Both the position numbers and the translations under genes were made by a program. From the NCBI RefSeq assembly GCF_044326205.1, contig NZ_JBIRCY010000016.1, positions 1 through 64,000 of the forward strand: a DNA stretch of 64,000 nt. Direction: 5' to 3'. Shown piece after piece: positions 55,734 to 64,000 of the stretch. Numbering within the stretch: position 1 is the stretch's first letter; each line of letters begins with the position of its first letter. The notes under the pieces were generated by a model. It worked only from the letters and a program-made list of their open reading frames with translations. It ran no database searches and was not told the DNA's origin. This stretch comes from Kumtagia sp044326205 (GTDB lineage: Bacteria; Pseudomonadota; Alphaproteobacteria; Rhizobiales; Rhizobiaceae).

Positions 55734-56204
55734 ATGGCACTGTCGGACGACGAGGTCGATCAGCTTCATCTTGGATTGCGGCTGATGCAGGAGCGCAAGG
55801 AGCTTGCGGCCGCGCTTTTTTATCCGCGTCTCTTTGCGATCGCACCCGATACACGGCCATTGTTCTCGGACGACATCGTCGGCCAGACCGAAAAGACACT
55901 GTTCGCCTTCGGCGCGGTGGTAGCGCGCATCCATGAACTGGAGAATGAGGATTCGATGAGCCGCGACCTGGCGCGGCGGCACGTCGCCTATGGCGTGAAA
56001 CCGGCGCACTATCCGCAAGTCGGCAAGGCGGTGCTGAGCATCCTGGCCGAGGTTCTGGGCGACGAATATTTCACGCCCGAGATGGAGACGGCCTGGCGCA
56101 AGGCCTATGACGAGATCGCCCGATCAATGGTGAAGGCCGCCTACGGGATCGAGGTCGAGAACCTGGCCGACCTCGACGAGCCGGTGCTGGAAGCCGCGCA
56201 GTAG
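55734..56204 (+). CDS. Single-domain globin (second paralogue)
   Basis: This 156-residue protein starts at ATG55734, 36 bp after the LysR stop. Tyr30, Gln51 and His83 (RRHVAYGV) occupy the same numbers as in the first globin, and HYPQVGKAVLSIL follows. The two proteins otherwise differ widely, so the copy is old or came by transfer. Confidence 0.92.
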   Translation: MALSDDEVDQLHLGLRLMQERKELAAALFYPRLFAIAPDTRPLFSDDIVGQTEKTLFAFGAVVARIHELENEDSMSRDLARRHVAYGVKPAHYPQVGKAVLSILAEVLGDEYFTPEMETAWRKAYDEIARSMVKAAYGIEVENLADLDEPVLEAAQ

Positions 56205-56519
56205 CGGCATCGCCGGGTCCTTCTCGCAGCGGTATTTCTGCCTGCCGGCGGGACCTTTCCGGAAAATCCGCATGAAGACGATGCAGTTCTGCGGGTTCGC
56301 AGGATTCGCCGATAGGGCTATCTCTCGCCCCCGACCGGCTGCGGGCCTTCCGACACTCCGCACCGAATAATCTTAATCAATCCATTTGGGTCGGTGAAAC
56401 GCTCCGCGGTTCGAGCGAATCGCGGGCGAAACCCTGCGCGCCGAAATTTTCCGGGGCGCGAAACGCCACCGCGACGGTCCAGGCCCGAGAGGTCGGCCCG
56501 AGCAATGAGGAGAAATGAC
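56205..56519. other. Intergenic region before the large RTX gene
   Basis: About 315 bp with no clear gene. AT-rich DNA near 56366-56395 may contain the RTX promoter. GAGGAG near 56507 is the ribosome site for ATG56520. No inverted repeat of note was seen. Confidence 0.4.
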
Positions 56520-58352
56520 ATGAGCGACAACAACAATGAATACAGGTCGATACTAGGCACGAAGGGCCACGACACGGCAATTCTCACCCACGCGGCGGTT
56601 GCGGATTGGGAGCACACCGAATGGGATGCGGGGTCGTCGGGGACCGTCCAGATATTCTGGGACGGCATCTATGAGGCCCGGGAAGGCAACGACGTGATCA
56701 TCCGCGATCGGCCCGGACTCTACCGGCTGAACAACGGCGTGGATGGCAACGCCCACATGTTTGGCGGCTCCGGTACCGATACGATCGCCTACGAGCACTA
56801 CACCGGAGCGATCGACATCGATCTTTCCGTTCCGGGGGGCTATGGCGTCGCCAAGTGGAAAGGATTGTCCGGACAGACAATCTTCGGTGACGACCATCTT
56901 TACAGCATCGAGAACGCCATCGGCACCGCCTTCAGCGACGTGATCCGCGGCAGCAACGGCGCCAACACGCTTATCGGCGGCAACGGCGAAGACGTAATCC
57001 ACGGCGAGGGCGGCAATGACAAGCTCTTCGGCGGCAGCCACAACGACAGGCTCTACGGCGAGTCCGGCAGCGACACCATCAAGGGCGACAGCGGCAACGA
57101 CTACGCCTTTGGCGGCGCCCACAACGACACCGTCGAAGGCGGTTCCGGCGACGACAGGCTCTACGGCCAGGACGGCAACGACTTCCTGTACGGCGGCACC
57201 GGCCACAACGTGCTGTTGGGAGGCGAGGGCAACGACACGCTGCTGATCGAAGGCAGCGGCCTCGCTTTCGGCGACGCCGGCGTCGATGTCCTGGTGGGCG
57301 GCGCGTCCGCCGACGAACTGCATGGCGGAACCGGGGACGACACGCTCAACGGCCTCGCCGGCAACGACGAGATCCGTGGCGACGAAGGGCATGACAAGAT
57401 GCTTGGCGGCGACGGTAACGACGAGCTTTACGGCGGCACCGGCCTCGACGTGATCTATGGCGGCAACGGCAATGATAGGATCGTCGGCGGCGCCGAACGA
57501 GACGACCTCAGGGGCGACAATGGCAACGACTTCCTCTACGGCAGCGCCGGTCTCGACGTGATCAACGGCGGCAACGGCAACGACACCGTTGTCGGCGGCG
57601 CCAACAGCGACACCCTCAGGGGCGGCGACGGCGTCGACACGGCCGTGTGGGAAGGCTTCGCGCGCGTGGTGATCGACATCGGCCGCGCCAGCATGGGCAC
57701 GGCGGTGCAGTCGGGCTTCACCGACAATATTGCCGGCTTCGAGAATTTCCGCACCGGCTCAGGCAATGACTTGATCAGCGCCAGCGCCGCGGCGAACGTC
57801 ATCGACTCCGGCAATGGCTCGGACTGGGTCAACGCGAAAGCCGGCAACGATGCCGTGCTTGCCGGGAACGGCAATGACACGGTGCTGGGCGGCCTGGGCA
57901 ACGACAGCGTTCTGGGCGGCAACGGTGACGATTTGCTGAAGGGCGAGGGCGGCAACGACACGCTCTCCGGCGGCGACGGCGAGGACTATGTTCGCGGCGG
58001 CGCCGGGACGGACATCCTGTTCGGGGGCAACGACGCTGACCAGTTCGCCTTCTCCGGTGGCGACACCGGTACCGATTCCATCCGCGATTTCGTGCTTGGC
58101 GAAGACATGATCCGATTCAACGATTTTCTCGCCGACGAGCCGGAGATCGGAGAAAGTTATGTCGGCCGGGTGCTCGCGGTGGAGATGGACAATTCGGTGG
58201 CGCTGCTCGCCATGACAGACGACGGCTGGCAGGCCTTCGCCAAGATCGTCGGCAACGGTAACGTGGCGGCGTTCAACCATGCCATTGCCGACGGCACTTT
58301 GTTCAACCCGTCGCTGCTCAATGGTGGCTCGCCGGACTGGATCGAATTCTGA
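56520..58352 (+). CDS. Large RTX (hemolysin-type) calcium-binding protein
   Basis: The 610-residue protein starts at ATG56520 (GAGGAG upstream). After a 130-residue N-terminus come more than twenty RTX nonapeptides of GGxGxDxLx type, in two blocks (about 145-375 and 415-515). A C-terminal secretion-like segment follows. Calcium binding in the repeats would fold the protein outside the cell, and export by a type I system encoded elsewhere is expected. No catalytic domain was recognised. Confidence 0.9.
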   Translation: MSDNNNEYRSILGTKGHDTAILTHAAVADWEHTEWDAGSSGTVQIFWDGIYEAREGNDVIIRDRPGLYRLNNGVDGNAHMFGGSGTDTIAYEHYTGAIDIDLSVPGGYGVAKWKGLSGQTIFGDDHLYSIENAIGTAFSDVIRGSNGANTLIGGNGEDVIHGEGGNDKLFGGSHNDRLYGESGSDTIKGDSGNDYAFGGAHNDTVEGGSGDDRLYGQDGNDFLYGGTGHNVLLGGEGNDTLLIEGSGLAFGDAGVDVLVGGASADELHGGTGDDTLNGLAGNDEIRGDEGHDKMLGGDGNDELYGGTGLDVIYGGNGNDRIVGGAERDDLRGDNGNDFLYGSAGLDVINGGNGNDTVVGGANSDTLRGGDGVDTAVWEGFARVVIDIGRASMGTAVQSGFTDNIAGFENFRTGSGNDLISASAAANVIDSGNGSDWVNAKAGNDAVLAGNGNDTVLGGLGNDSVLGGNGDDLLKGEGGNDTLSGGDGEDYVRGGAGTDILFGGNDADQFAFSGGDTGTDSIRDFVLGEDMIRFNDFLADEPEIGESYVGRVLAVEMDNSVALLAMTDDGWQAFAKIVGNGNVAAFNHAIADGTLFNPSLLNGGSPDWIEF

Positions 58353-58359
58353 CGGCAAC

Positions 58360-58387
58360 GAGCCGCCGCCATTCGTGGCGGCGGCTC
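58360..58387 (+). terminator. Hairpin after the large RTX gene
   Basis: The perfect 11-bp stem GAGCCGCCGCC/GGCGGCGGCTC with a six-base loop lies 8 bp after the stop. It lacks a T run, so it is a weak intrinsic terminator or an mRNA end stabiliser. Confidence 0.5.
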
Positions 58388-58431
58388 CCCATTGACGCCC
58401 TTGACTGCCGGCAGTATGTCAGCCGTCGAAC

Positions 58432-58485
58432 TTCCGTGGTGATTTGGCCGGTCGGCTTGCAGCCACGTTAAAAAAGTCGCTAAAG
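58432..58485 (+). promoter_or_regulatory. SAM-II riboswitch aptamer before metA
   Basis: The sequence matches the SAM-II consensus. P1 is CGTGG (58435-58439) with CCACG (58463-58467), and the pseudoknot pairs CGGCTT (58453-58458) with AAGTCG (58474-58479). The conserved GATTTGG, TTGCAGCC and CGCTAAA segments are present. SAM-II aptamers occur upstream of methionine synthesis genes in alphaproteobacteria. It should turn off metA when SAM is abundant. Confidence 0.93.
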
Positions 58486-58510
58486 GGCCGTCGGCAAATA
58501 AGCCGTTTGG

Positions 58511-58540
58511 ACCGGGCGCGACTTTCGCGGCCGGTTTTTT
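58511..58540 (+). terminator. Intrinsic terminator in the SAM-II expression platform
   Basis: The stem ACCGGGCGCG/CGCGGCCGGT (58511-58520/58526-58535, one internal mismatch) with loop ACTTT is followed by six T and, after one G, four more T. It lies between the aptamer and metA. Its 5' arm GACCGG (58510-58515) can pair with CCGGTC (58448-58453) in the aptamer loop, giving an antiterminator. This fits SAM-induced termination. Confidence 0.82.
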
Positions 58541-58557
58541 GTTTTGGAGGCAGCGCC

Positions 58558-59499
58558 ATGCCGATCAGGATCCCCAACCAGCTTCCCGCCCGCGACGTGC
58601 TGGTGCGCGAGGGCGTCTCGGTGATGGACGAGCGCACGGCTATGCGCCAGGACATCCGCCCTATGCAGATCGGGCTGCTCAACCTGATGCCCAACAAGAT
58701 CCGCACCGAGACGCAGTTCGCCCGCCTGCTCGGCGCCACGCCGCTGCAGGTCGAGCTGACCCTGGTGCGCGTCGGCAACCACAAGGCCAAGAACACACCC
58801 GAGGACCACCTGATTTCCTTCTACCAGACCTGGGAGGAGGTGGCGGACCGAAAATTCGACGGCTTCATCATCACCGGCGCGCCGATCGAGCTGCTGGAAT
58901 TCGAGCAGGTCGACTATTGGGACGAGCTGACGCGCATCCTCGACTGGACGACGACCAACGCCCATTCCTCCTTCTTCATCTGCTGGGGGGCGATGGCGGC
59001 GGCCTGGCACTTTCATGGCGTTCCCAAGCACACACTAGACAAGAAGGCGTTCGGCGTGTTCCGCCACGGCAACAATGCGCCGGCCTCGCCTTATCTCGCC
59101 GGTTTCTCCGACGATTTCGCTATTCCTGTCTCGCGCTGGACGGAGGTGCGGGCGGCCGACATTCCCGTTGGTTCGGGGCTCGAACTGCTGATGGAATCGG
59201 ATGAGACCGGGCCCTGCCTGCTTTCGGAAAGGACCGCCAACCGTCTCTATATCTTCAACCACATCGAATATGATTCCACTTCGCTGAAGGAAGAATACGA
59301 CCGCGACGTGGCCGCCGGCACGCCCATCGAGGTGCCGCACGACTACTATCCTGACGACGATCCGGCACGCCCGCCGCTCAACCGCTGGCGCTCGCACGCG
59401 CATCTTCTGTTCGGCAACTGGATCAACCAAGTCTATCAGACCACGCCTTACGAACTGGAGGAGATCGGCAGGGCCAGCGCGGAGTCTGTCATACAGTAG
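58558..59499 (+). CDS. metA: Homoserine O-acyltransferase, probably acetyl-CoA type
   Basis: The protein has 313 residues from ATG58558 (MPIRIPNQLPA; GGAGG seven bases upstream). The enzyme activates homoserine for methionine synthesis. The catalytic Cys142 is in FICWGAMAA. Residue 111, which sets acyl specificity in this family, is Glu (APIELLEF). Glu favours acetyl-CoA and Gly succinyl-CoA, so this should be an acetyltransferase. It is controlled by the SAM-II element. Confidence 0.96.
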   Translation: MPIRIPNQLPARDVLVREGVSVMDERTAMRQDIRPMQIGLLNLMPNKIRTETQFARLLGATPLQVELTLVRVGNHKAKNTPEDHLISFYQTWEEVADRKFDGFIITGAPIELLEFEQVDYWDELTRILDWTTTNAHSSFFICWGAMAAAWHFHGVPKHTLDKKAFGVFRHGNNAPASPYLAGFSDDFAIPVSRWTEVRAADIPVGSGLELLMESDETGPCLLSERTANRLYIFNHIEYDSTSLKEEYDRDVAAGTPIEVPHDYYPDDDPARPPLNRWRSHAHLLFGNWINQVYQTTPYELEEIGRASAESVIQ

Positions 59500-59644
59500 C
59501 CGCCCGCCGGACGGGCCACGCCGCGAACTTTGCTGGCAGGCAAGCGACGTTGTTGCGCGGGCGGTACCTTTGCCTCGAATTTCATTCGCTGCACGCTTGC
59601 GTCTGATCGGCAATTCGCTACTTTGACGCGAAATGTCGGGGGAC

Positions 59645-59944
59645 ATGGTCTTGAAACGAATCGCAATAATTGCGGTCGCCGCGGTCGCCGCTCTGTCGGG
59701 CTGCATGCAGACGCCGAAGACGGCGGCAGAATACATCCCGTGGTGTAGTAAGCGGGTGGCCGGTTGGCGCAGCGAATCGCTGACTGAACTTTCGCAGCTC
59801 ATGCGCGTCAGCAGGGACAAGGTGCCAGAACTGTTCTGCAAGCGGGTCCTAGCCGGCGTGCAGCAGGGCCGGATCACGGGCAAGGATTTCATGGACGCGC
59901 ACAGGGCCGGCACGCCACTTTGGAAGGTCATCAAGGGGCAATAA
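59645..59944 (+). CDS. Small lipoprotein
   Basis: The protein has 99 residues from ATG59645 (MVLKRIAIIAVAAVAALSGC), with a lipobox ALSGC. The mature part has two Cys in PWCSKR and LFCKRV and ends HRAGTPLWKVIKG. No family is recognised. It lies between metA and the ATP-grasp gene on the same strand. Confidence 0.72.
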   Translation: MVLKRIAIIAVAAVAALSGCMQTPKTAAEYIPWCSKRVAGWRSESLTELSQLMRVSRDKVPELFCKRVLAGVQQGRITGKDFMDAHRAGTPLWKVIKGQ

Positions 59945-60021
59945 CCGCCCCTTCCGCGCCGCCCAAAAATACACGACACTCGGTTTGCCGCGCCCCTTGC
60001 GCGGCACGTGGAGGGCGTCGC

Positions 60022-61188
60022 ATGAATTTCGTCTTCTTCTCCCCGCATTTCCCGTCGACGGGGGCGGATTTCTGCGACCGGTTGAAGAAGGCCGGCGCAA
60101 CGGTGCTCGGCATCGGCGACGCACCCTATGACAGTCTCGATCCGATGCTTTGCGGGGCCCTGTCGGAATACTACCGTGTCGCTGACATGGAGAACTACGA
60201 CCTGACGCTGCGCGCCATGGGCCATTTCATCCACAAATGGGGCCGCATCGACCGTTTTGAATCGCTCAACGAGCACTGGCTGGAGCTGGAAGCCGGCATC
60301 CGCACCGACTTCAACATCTACGGAACCAAGCTCGATTTCGTGAAGAATTTGAAGAAGAAGTCGCGCATGCGGGCCTTCTTCCGCAAGAGCGGCGTCGACA
60401 CCATCCCGCAACGAAAGTGCTCCGACCGCGCCGGCGCGCTGACCTTCATCCGCCGCGTCGGCTATCCGGTGGTCGTCAAGCCGGACTCGGGGTCCGGCGC
60501 CAGCAACACCTTCAAGATCTCCAACGCAAAAGAGCTCGACGCCTTCTTCCGCGACCGGCCGGAGGACGTCACCTTCGTCATGGAGCAGTTCATCGACGGG
60601 CTTGTCGTCACCTATGACGGGCTGGCCAACCGCGACGGCGAGGTGGTGCTGGCGGCCAGCACCCGCTACGACCACAGCGTCATGGACGTGGTCAACAAGG
60701 ACCGGCACCTGAGCTATATCTGCTATCCCTCGATCGACCCGGCGATCGAGGCGGCAGGGCGAAAGATCCTGAAGGCCTTCGATGTGCGCGAGCGTTTTTT
60801 CCACCTGGAGCTTTTCCAGACTCGGGATGGTCGCGCCATCGCACTGGAAGTCAACATGCGCCCGCCAGGCGCCTGGATGACCGACGCCATCAACTTTGCC
60901 TACGACATCGACGTTTATGCGGAATGGGCGGAGATGGTGGTCAACGACCGCAACCGCGGACCTTTCGAGGGCAAATATTTCACCGCCTATGCCAGCCGCA
61001 AGAACCACATCCGCTATCGCCACGACCATCAGGCCGTGCTAGCCGCGCTCGGCGGCAAGATCGTCCGCCACAACGCCATAGAGGACGTGTTCAGCCGCGC
61101 CATGGGAAACTACGCCTACCAGTTCCGCTCGAAGGATCTTGCCGAGGTCCGCCAGGCGATCGACTTCATTCACGCGGAAGAGGCGTAA
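60022..61188 (+). CDS. ATP-grasp domain protein (carboxylate-amine ligase-like)
   Basis: The 388-residue protein begins MNFVFFSPHFP at ATG60022. The ATP-grasp region has VVVKPDSGSGASNTFKI near residue 155 and the metal-binding ALEVNMRPPGAW near 275. The N-terminal 100 residues form a substrate-like domain. It should join a carboxylate to a nucleophile with ATP, but substrates are unknown. The esterase gene follows 3 bp downstream, so both are translated together. Confidence 0.87.
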   Translation: MNFVFFSPHFPSTGADFCDRLKKAGATVLGIGDAPYDSLDPMLCGALSEYYRVADMENYDLTLRAMGHFIHKWGRIDRFESLNEHWLELEAGIRTDFNIYGTKLDFVKNLKKKSRMRAFFRKSGVDTIPQRKCSDRAGALTFIRRVGYPVVVKPDSGSGASNTFKISNAKELDAFFRDRPEDVTFVMEQFIDGLVVTYDGLANRDGEVVLAASTRYDHSVMDVVNKDRHLSYICYPSIDPAIEAAGRKILKAFDVRERFFHLELFQTRDGRAIALEVNMRPPGAWMTDAINFAYDIDVYAEWAEMVVNDRNRGPFEGKYFTAYASRKNHIRYRHDHQAVLAALGGKIVRHNAIEDVFSRAMGNYAYQFRSKDLAEVRQAIDFIHAEEA

Positions 61189-61191
61189 GCG

Positions 61192-61968
61192 ATGCGCATT
61201 TCCTACCATAGCATCGACAGCCGCTTTCTTGACCGGCCGATGGAGCACAAGCGCTACGGCCATGCCGGCCGGCCGATGGTGGTGTTCCCGACATCGAAGG
61301 GACGCTTCTTCCAGTTCGAGGATTCCGGCGCGGTCAACGCCCTGTCGGAGTTCATCGAGGCGGGCCGCATCCAGTTGTGGACGCTGGACGGAATCGACTG
61401 GGAGACGTTTTTCTCGACCGAACCCGATCTCCAGGCGCGCATCGGCCGCCACGACGAATATTTCCGCTACGTCCGCGAGGAGGTCTTTCCGCAGATCACC
61501 GAGGAAGCAAAAACCTCGAATGCGGGAAAGCAGTTGAGGCCGATCATGGCCGGCTGCTCGATGGGCGCCTTCCACGCCTCGAATTTCGTGTTCCACTATC
61601 CGGAGATGGTCTCCGGCGTAATCGCGCTCTCCGGCGTCTATTCGACCCGCGATTTCTTCGGAACGGCGCTAGACGGCGGCATCTACTACAACTCGCCGCT
61701 CGATTACCTGCCCGGGCTGAGCGATCCTACCGCACTCGCCCGGCTGCGCGACTGCCGGCTGGTCTTCTGCTGCGGCCAGGGCGCCTGGGAGGAGCGCATG
61801 CTGGCGGAGACCCGCGAGCTTGAACAAATCCTGCGCGAAAAGGACATTCCGGCCTGGGTGGACTATTGGGGAACCGACGTCAGCCATGACTGGCCGTGGT
61901 GGCATCGCCAGTTGCAGTATTTCGTCGGCCATTGGCTCGACGATGATGTCCGGGCTCCGCGCGGATGA
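61192..61968 (+). CDS. Alpha/beta-hydrolase esterase (esterase D-like fold)
   Basis: The 258-residue protein has the nucleophile elbow GCSMG (serine near residue 124) and the typical order of a putative esterase. The His of the triad is near residue 229 (VSHDWPWWH). It has no signal peptide. It is tightly coupled to the ATP-grasp ligase, so it likely acts on the same compound. Confidence 0.88.
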   Translation: MRISYHSIDSRFLDRPMEHKRYGHAGRPMVVFPTSKGRFFQFEDSGAVNALSEFIEAGRIQLWTLDGIDWETFFSTEPDLQARIGRHDEYFRYVREEVFPQITEEAKTSNAGKQLRPIMAGCSMGAFHASNFVFHYPEMVSGVIALSGVYSTRDFFGTALDGGIYYNSPLDYLPGLSDPTALARLRDCRLVFCCGQGAWEERMLAETRELEQILREKDIPAWVDYWGTDVSHDWPWWHRQLQYFVGHWLDDDVRAPRG

Positions 61969-62163
61969 AGCTGCCGCACGTTTCGCGCGCCCATGCCGTC
62001 ATGCGAGCGGTGGTCGGCGCCTAGCCCACCAAAATCCGACTTCGGCCGGCATTCACCGATTGTTAGCATAAACGGCAACCAAACCGTGCCTCATGCACGG
62101 TAGTTAAGGCAATACATTCCAGGTCGGATAGACTAGCATTCCGCCTACAACAGAACCGGCGCG

Positions 62164-64000
62164 ATGCGGGAACCCTCGACACCGAAACCGACGAAACCCC
62201 GCCGGATGCGCCGGGCGCCGAGCCTGCTGGGCCTCATCTGGCCTTTCATCGTCGTTGTCCTGATCCAGACCGCCATCGCCGGCTTCAGCATCTACACGCT
62301 GTCAGCCGTGCGCGCCTATGTCGGCGGCGAAAGCCACTGGTCGAAGGGCCAGAAGAACGCCATCCACTTCCTCGGCCTCTACGCCGAGACCAGGAACGAC
62401 AGCTACTTCCAAGCCTATCAGGAAGCGCTTGCCGTACCGTTGGCCGACCGCCAAGGGCGCCTCGCGTTGGAGCTGCCGGAACCTGACTTCGAGGCGGCGA
62501 AGCGCGCCTTCGTCGCCGGTGGCAACCATCCGGATGACGTGGGCGGCATGGTCTGGTTGCTGCATCATTTCGGCGAGGTCAGCTACCTCAGGGAGGCCGT
62601 CCGGCACTGGAAGGCCGGCGACGAAATCATCCTCGAGCTCGAGCGGCTGGGCAACGAAATTCGCGCGACGGTCGCCCGCGGAGGGGCCACGCCCGCGGCG
62701 ATCGCCGCGTGGAAGACCGAGATATTCCGCTTGAACCGGCAGCTTGCCCCGTTGGCCGAAGCTTTCTCGGCAAGCCTGGGCGAAGGGTCGCGCTTCATCA
62801 AGAACCTGCTGATCGCCGCCAACGTCGTGACCGCCGCGCTGCTCATCCTGCTTGCGTTCTGGCGCACCGACAAGCTGCTCTCGCAACGGCAGGCAGCAGA
62901 ACGGGCGCTGAATGCCGAGCGCGAACGCGCCCGCATCACGCTGGCGTCCATCGGCCAGGCGGTTATCTGCACCAACAATTGCGGCCTGGTCGACTACATG
63001 AACGCGGCCGCCGAGCGGCTGATCGGTCGGCGGTCGGCCGAGGTGGCGGGCGCGCCGCTGTCGCTGCTGTTCGGTATCGCCGACGAGGCAACCGGCAAGG
63101 ATTGCATGGCGCTGGTAGACGGCATCGTCTCCGGCAGAGCGGCGGAGACGGACAGCGGCCCGTGCCGCCTGCGACGTCCCGACGGAACGTCGGTGACCGT
63201 CTCCCTCGCCGGCCGTCCGCTGCAGGTGGATGGGCGCCCGGCCGGCGCGGTCATCGTCTTCCACGACATGACACGCGAACGCGAATTCATCGACCGGCTG
63301 TCCTGGCAGGCGTCACACGACTCGCTGACCGATCTTTCCAACCGTCGCGATTTCGAGACGCGGCTGGAAAATGAACTTGGCCGCCTCGCGCCGGAGGGCT
63401 ACGGGCATTCGCTGATCTATCTCGACCTCGACCAGTTCAAGGTTGTCAACGACACCTGCGGCCATGCGGCGGGCGATGAGTTGCTGCGCGAGATTTCGGC
63501 TTGCCTGAGGCGCCATATCCGCGCCAGCGACATTCTTGCCCGGCTGGGCGGCGACGAGTTCGGCATCGTGCTCGTCGACTGCGGCCCGGATGAGGCGCAA
63601 GCCATCGCCGAACGGCTGCGCCGGGGCGTCGAGGAACTGGATTTCCTGTGGAACGGGCGGCGCTTCTCGACCAGCGCCAGCATCGGGCTGGTGCACGTCG
63701 CCGATCCCGGAACCTCGCTGGAAGAGACGCTGCGTTCCGCCGACATCGCCTGCTACATGGCCAAGGAGAAGGGCCGCAACCGCGTCCAGGTGCATCGCCC
63801 CAGCGACACGGAGGTGCAGGCGCGCTTCGGCGAAATGGACTGGGTCCGCCGGCTGCGGGCGGCTCTCGAGGAGGACCGTTTCTGTCTGTTTGCCCAAGAG
63901 ATCGCGGCGGTTGGCGCCTATGGGCGGGATGGCGCGCATATCGAAGTGCTGCTGCGCCTGCGCGACGAGGAAGGCCGGCTCGTGCCGCCGAACAGCTTCA
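62164..64000 (+). CDS. Membrane PAS-GGDEF-EAL protein (cut by window end)
   Basis: The open frame from ATG62164 runs past the window end (612 residues seen). TM helices lie at about 22-45 and 213-235 around a periplasmic sensor. A PAS domain (about 258-375) follows, then GGDEF with the intact motif at about 462 and the start of an EAL domain near residue 560. It probably makes and/or breaks c-di-GMP in response to a signal. Whether it acts as cyclase, phosphodiesterase or both depends on the missing EAL residues. Confidence 0.93.
   Translation, partial: MREPSTPKPTKPRRMRRAPSLLGLIWPFIVVVLIQTAIAGFSIYTLSAVRAYVGGESHWSKGQKNAIHFLGLYAETRNDSYFQAYQEALAVPLADRQGRLALELPEPDFEAAKRAFVAGGNHPDDVGGMVWLLHHFGEVSYLREAVRHWKAGDEIILELERLGNEIRATVARGGATPAAIAAWKTEIFRLNRQLAPLAEAFSASLGEGSRFIKNLLIAANVVTAALLILLAFWRTDKLLSQRQAAERALNAERERARITLASIGQAVICTNNCGLVDYMNAAAERLIGRRSAEVAGAPLSLLFGIADEATGKDCMALVDGIVSGRAAETDSGPCRLRRPDGTSVTVSLAGRPLQVDGRPAGAVIVFHDMTREREFIDRLSWQASHDSLTDLSNRRDFETRLENELGRLAPEGYGHSLIYLDLDQFKVVNDTCGHAAGDELLREISACLRRHIRASDILARLGGDEFGIVLVDCGPDEAQAIAERLRRGVEELDFLWNGRRFSTSASIGLVHVADPGTSLEETLRSADIACYMAKEKGRNRVQVHRPSDTEVQARFGEMDWVRRLRAALEEDRFCLFAQEIAAVGAYGRDGAHIEVLLRLRDEEGRLVPPNSF

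Noticed and set aside
56940..58030. Tandem DNA repeat in the RTX gene, possible CRISPR-like array
   Set aside because: The periodicity of 27 bp reflects nonapeptide repeats in a coding frame, with changing bases and no spacers.
59035..61029. A 664-residue minus-strand frame opposite metA and the ATP-grasp gene
   Set aside because: It spans several genes in antisense, including a riboswitch-controlled metA and a lipoprotein, so it is not a real gene.

Overview
The window is high-GC, densely packed chromosomal DNA with bacterial gene organisation. It looks like an alphaproteobacterium of the order Hyphomicrobiales (Rhizobiales), most likely a Mesorhizobium-like member of the Phyllobacteriaceae. 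This is inferred from protein character and gene neighbourhoods (xerD-accA, aroK-aroB-corC, hpt/ftsE-ftsX/ydcF/plsC, hisC-tyrA), from a SAM-II riboswitch before metA, and from a PE-LIG-POL LigD with Ku. No phage, transposase, CRISPR array or rRNA was seen. There is one tRNA, tRNA-Ala(CGC).

Layout. 1-5.8 kb: a sigma-54 two-component system (response regulator and kinase) next to an OFA-family transporter. The transporter has a near-perfect -24/-12 promoter preceded by two tandem palindromes, so the three genes look like one self-contained regulated uptake system. 6-7.2 kb: exported methionine sulfoxide reductases MsrB and MsrA. 7.3-15.5 kb: TusA-like protein, L,D-transpeptidase, accA, xerD with an overlapping 51-aa membrane protein, GFA protein, CobW zinc GTPase, D,D-carboxypeptidase, M20 amidohydrolase. 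15.5-19.4 kb: NHEJ genes ligD and ku, split by a palindromic repeat. 19.5-34 kb: housekeeping and accessory genes (M3 peptidase, MarR/MFS efflux, carbonic anhydrase, pdxY, LemA/TPM group, nitroreductase, ppa, yggT). 34-37.4 kb: tRNA-Ala, a 700-bp structured intergenic region, then aroK-aroB-corC.

37.4-44 kb: an RTX protein, a methyltransferase, an adenylate cyclase, an SRPBCC protein, a LysR regulator with a palindromic operator, a leader with a strong intrinsic terminator, a lipid kinase and hpt. 44-48 kb: the division/envelope block ftsE-ftsX-ydcF-plsC. 48-53.5 kb: aldo/keto reductase, Coq7-like protein, ChaC, a DUF2125 protein, tyrA and hisC. 53.5-54.2 kb: a 700-bp gene-free region with a 21-bp-stem hairpin. 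54.2-56.2 kb: two paralogous single-domain globins around a LysR regulator. 56.5-62 kb: a large RTX protein, SAM-II riboswitch plus terminator and metA, a small lipoprotein, and an ATP-grasp ligase/esterase pair. 62.2 kb to the end: a membrane PAS-GGDEF-EAL protein cut by the window edge.

The strongest leads are the sigma-54/OFA system, the twin globin-LysR locus, the ATP-grasp/esterase pair, the SAM-II attenuator, the leader terminator at 42.4 kb, and a CorC-like protein lacking its usual membrane domain. Start codons were often moved downstream of the longest open frame to match ribosome binding sites, signal peptides or family starts.
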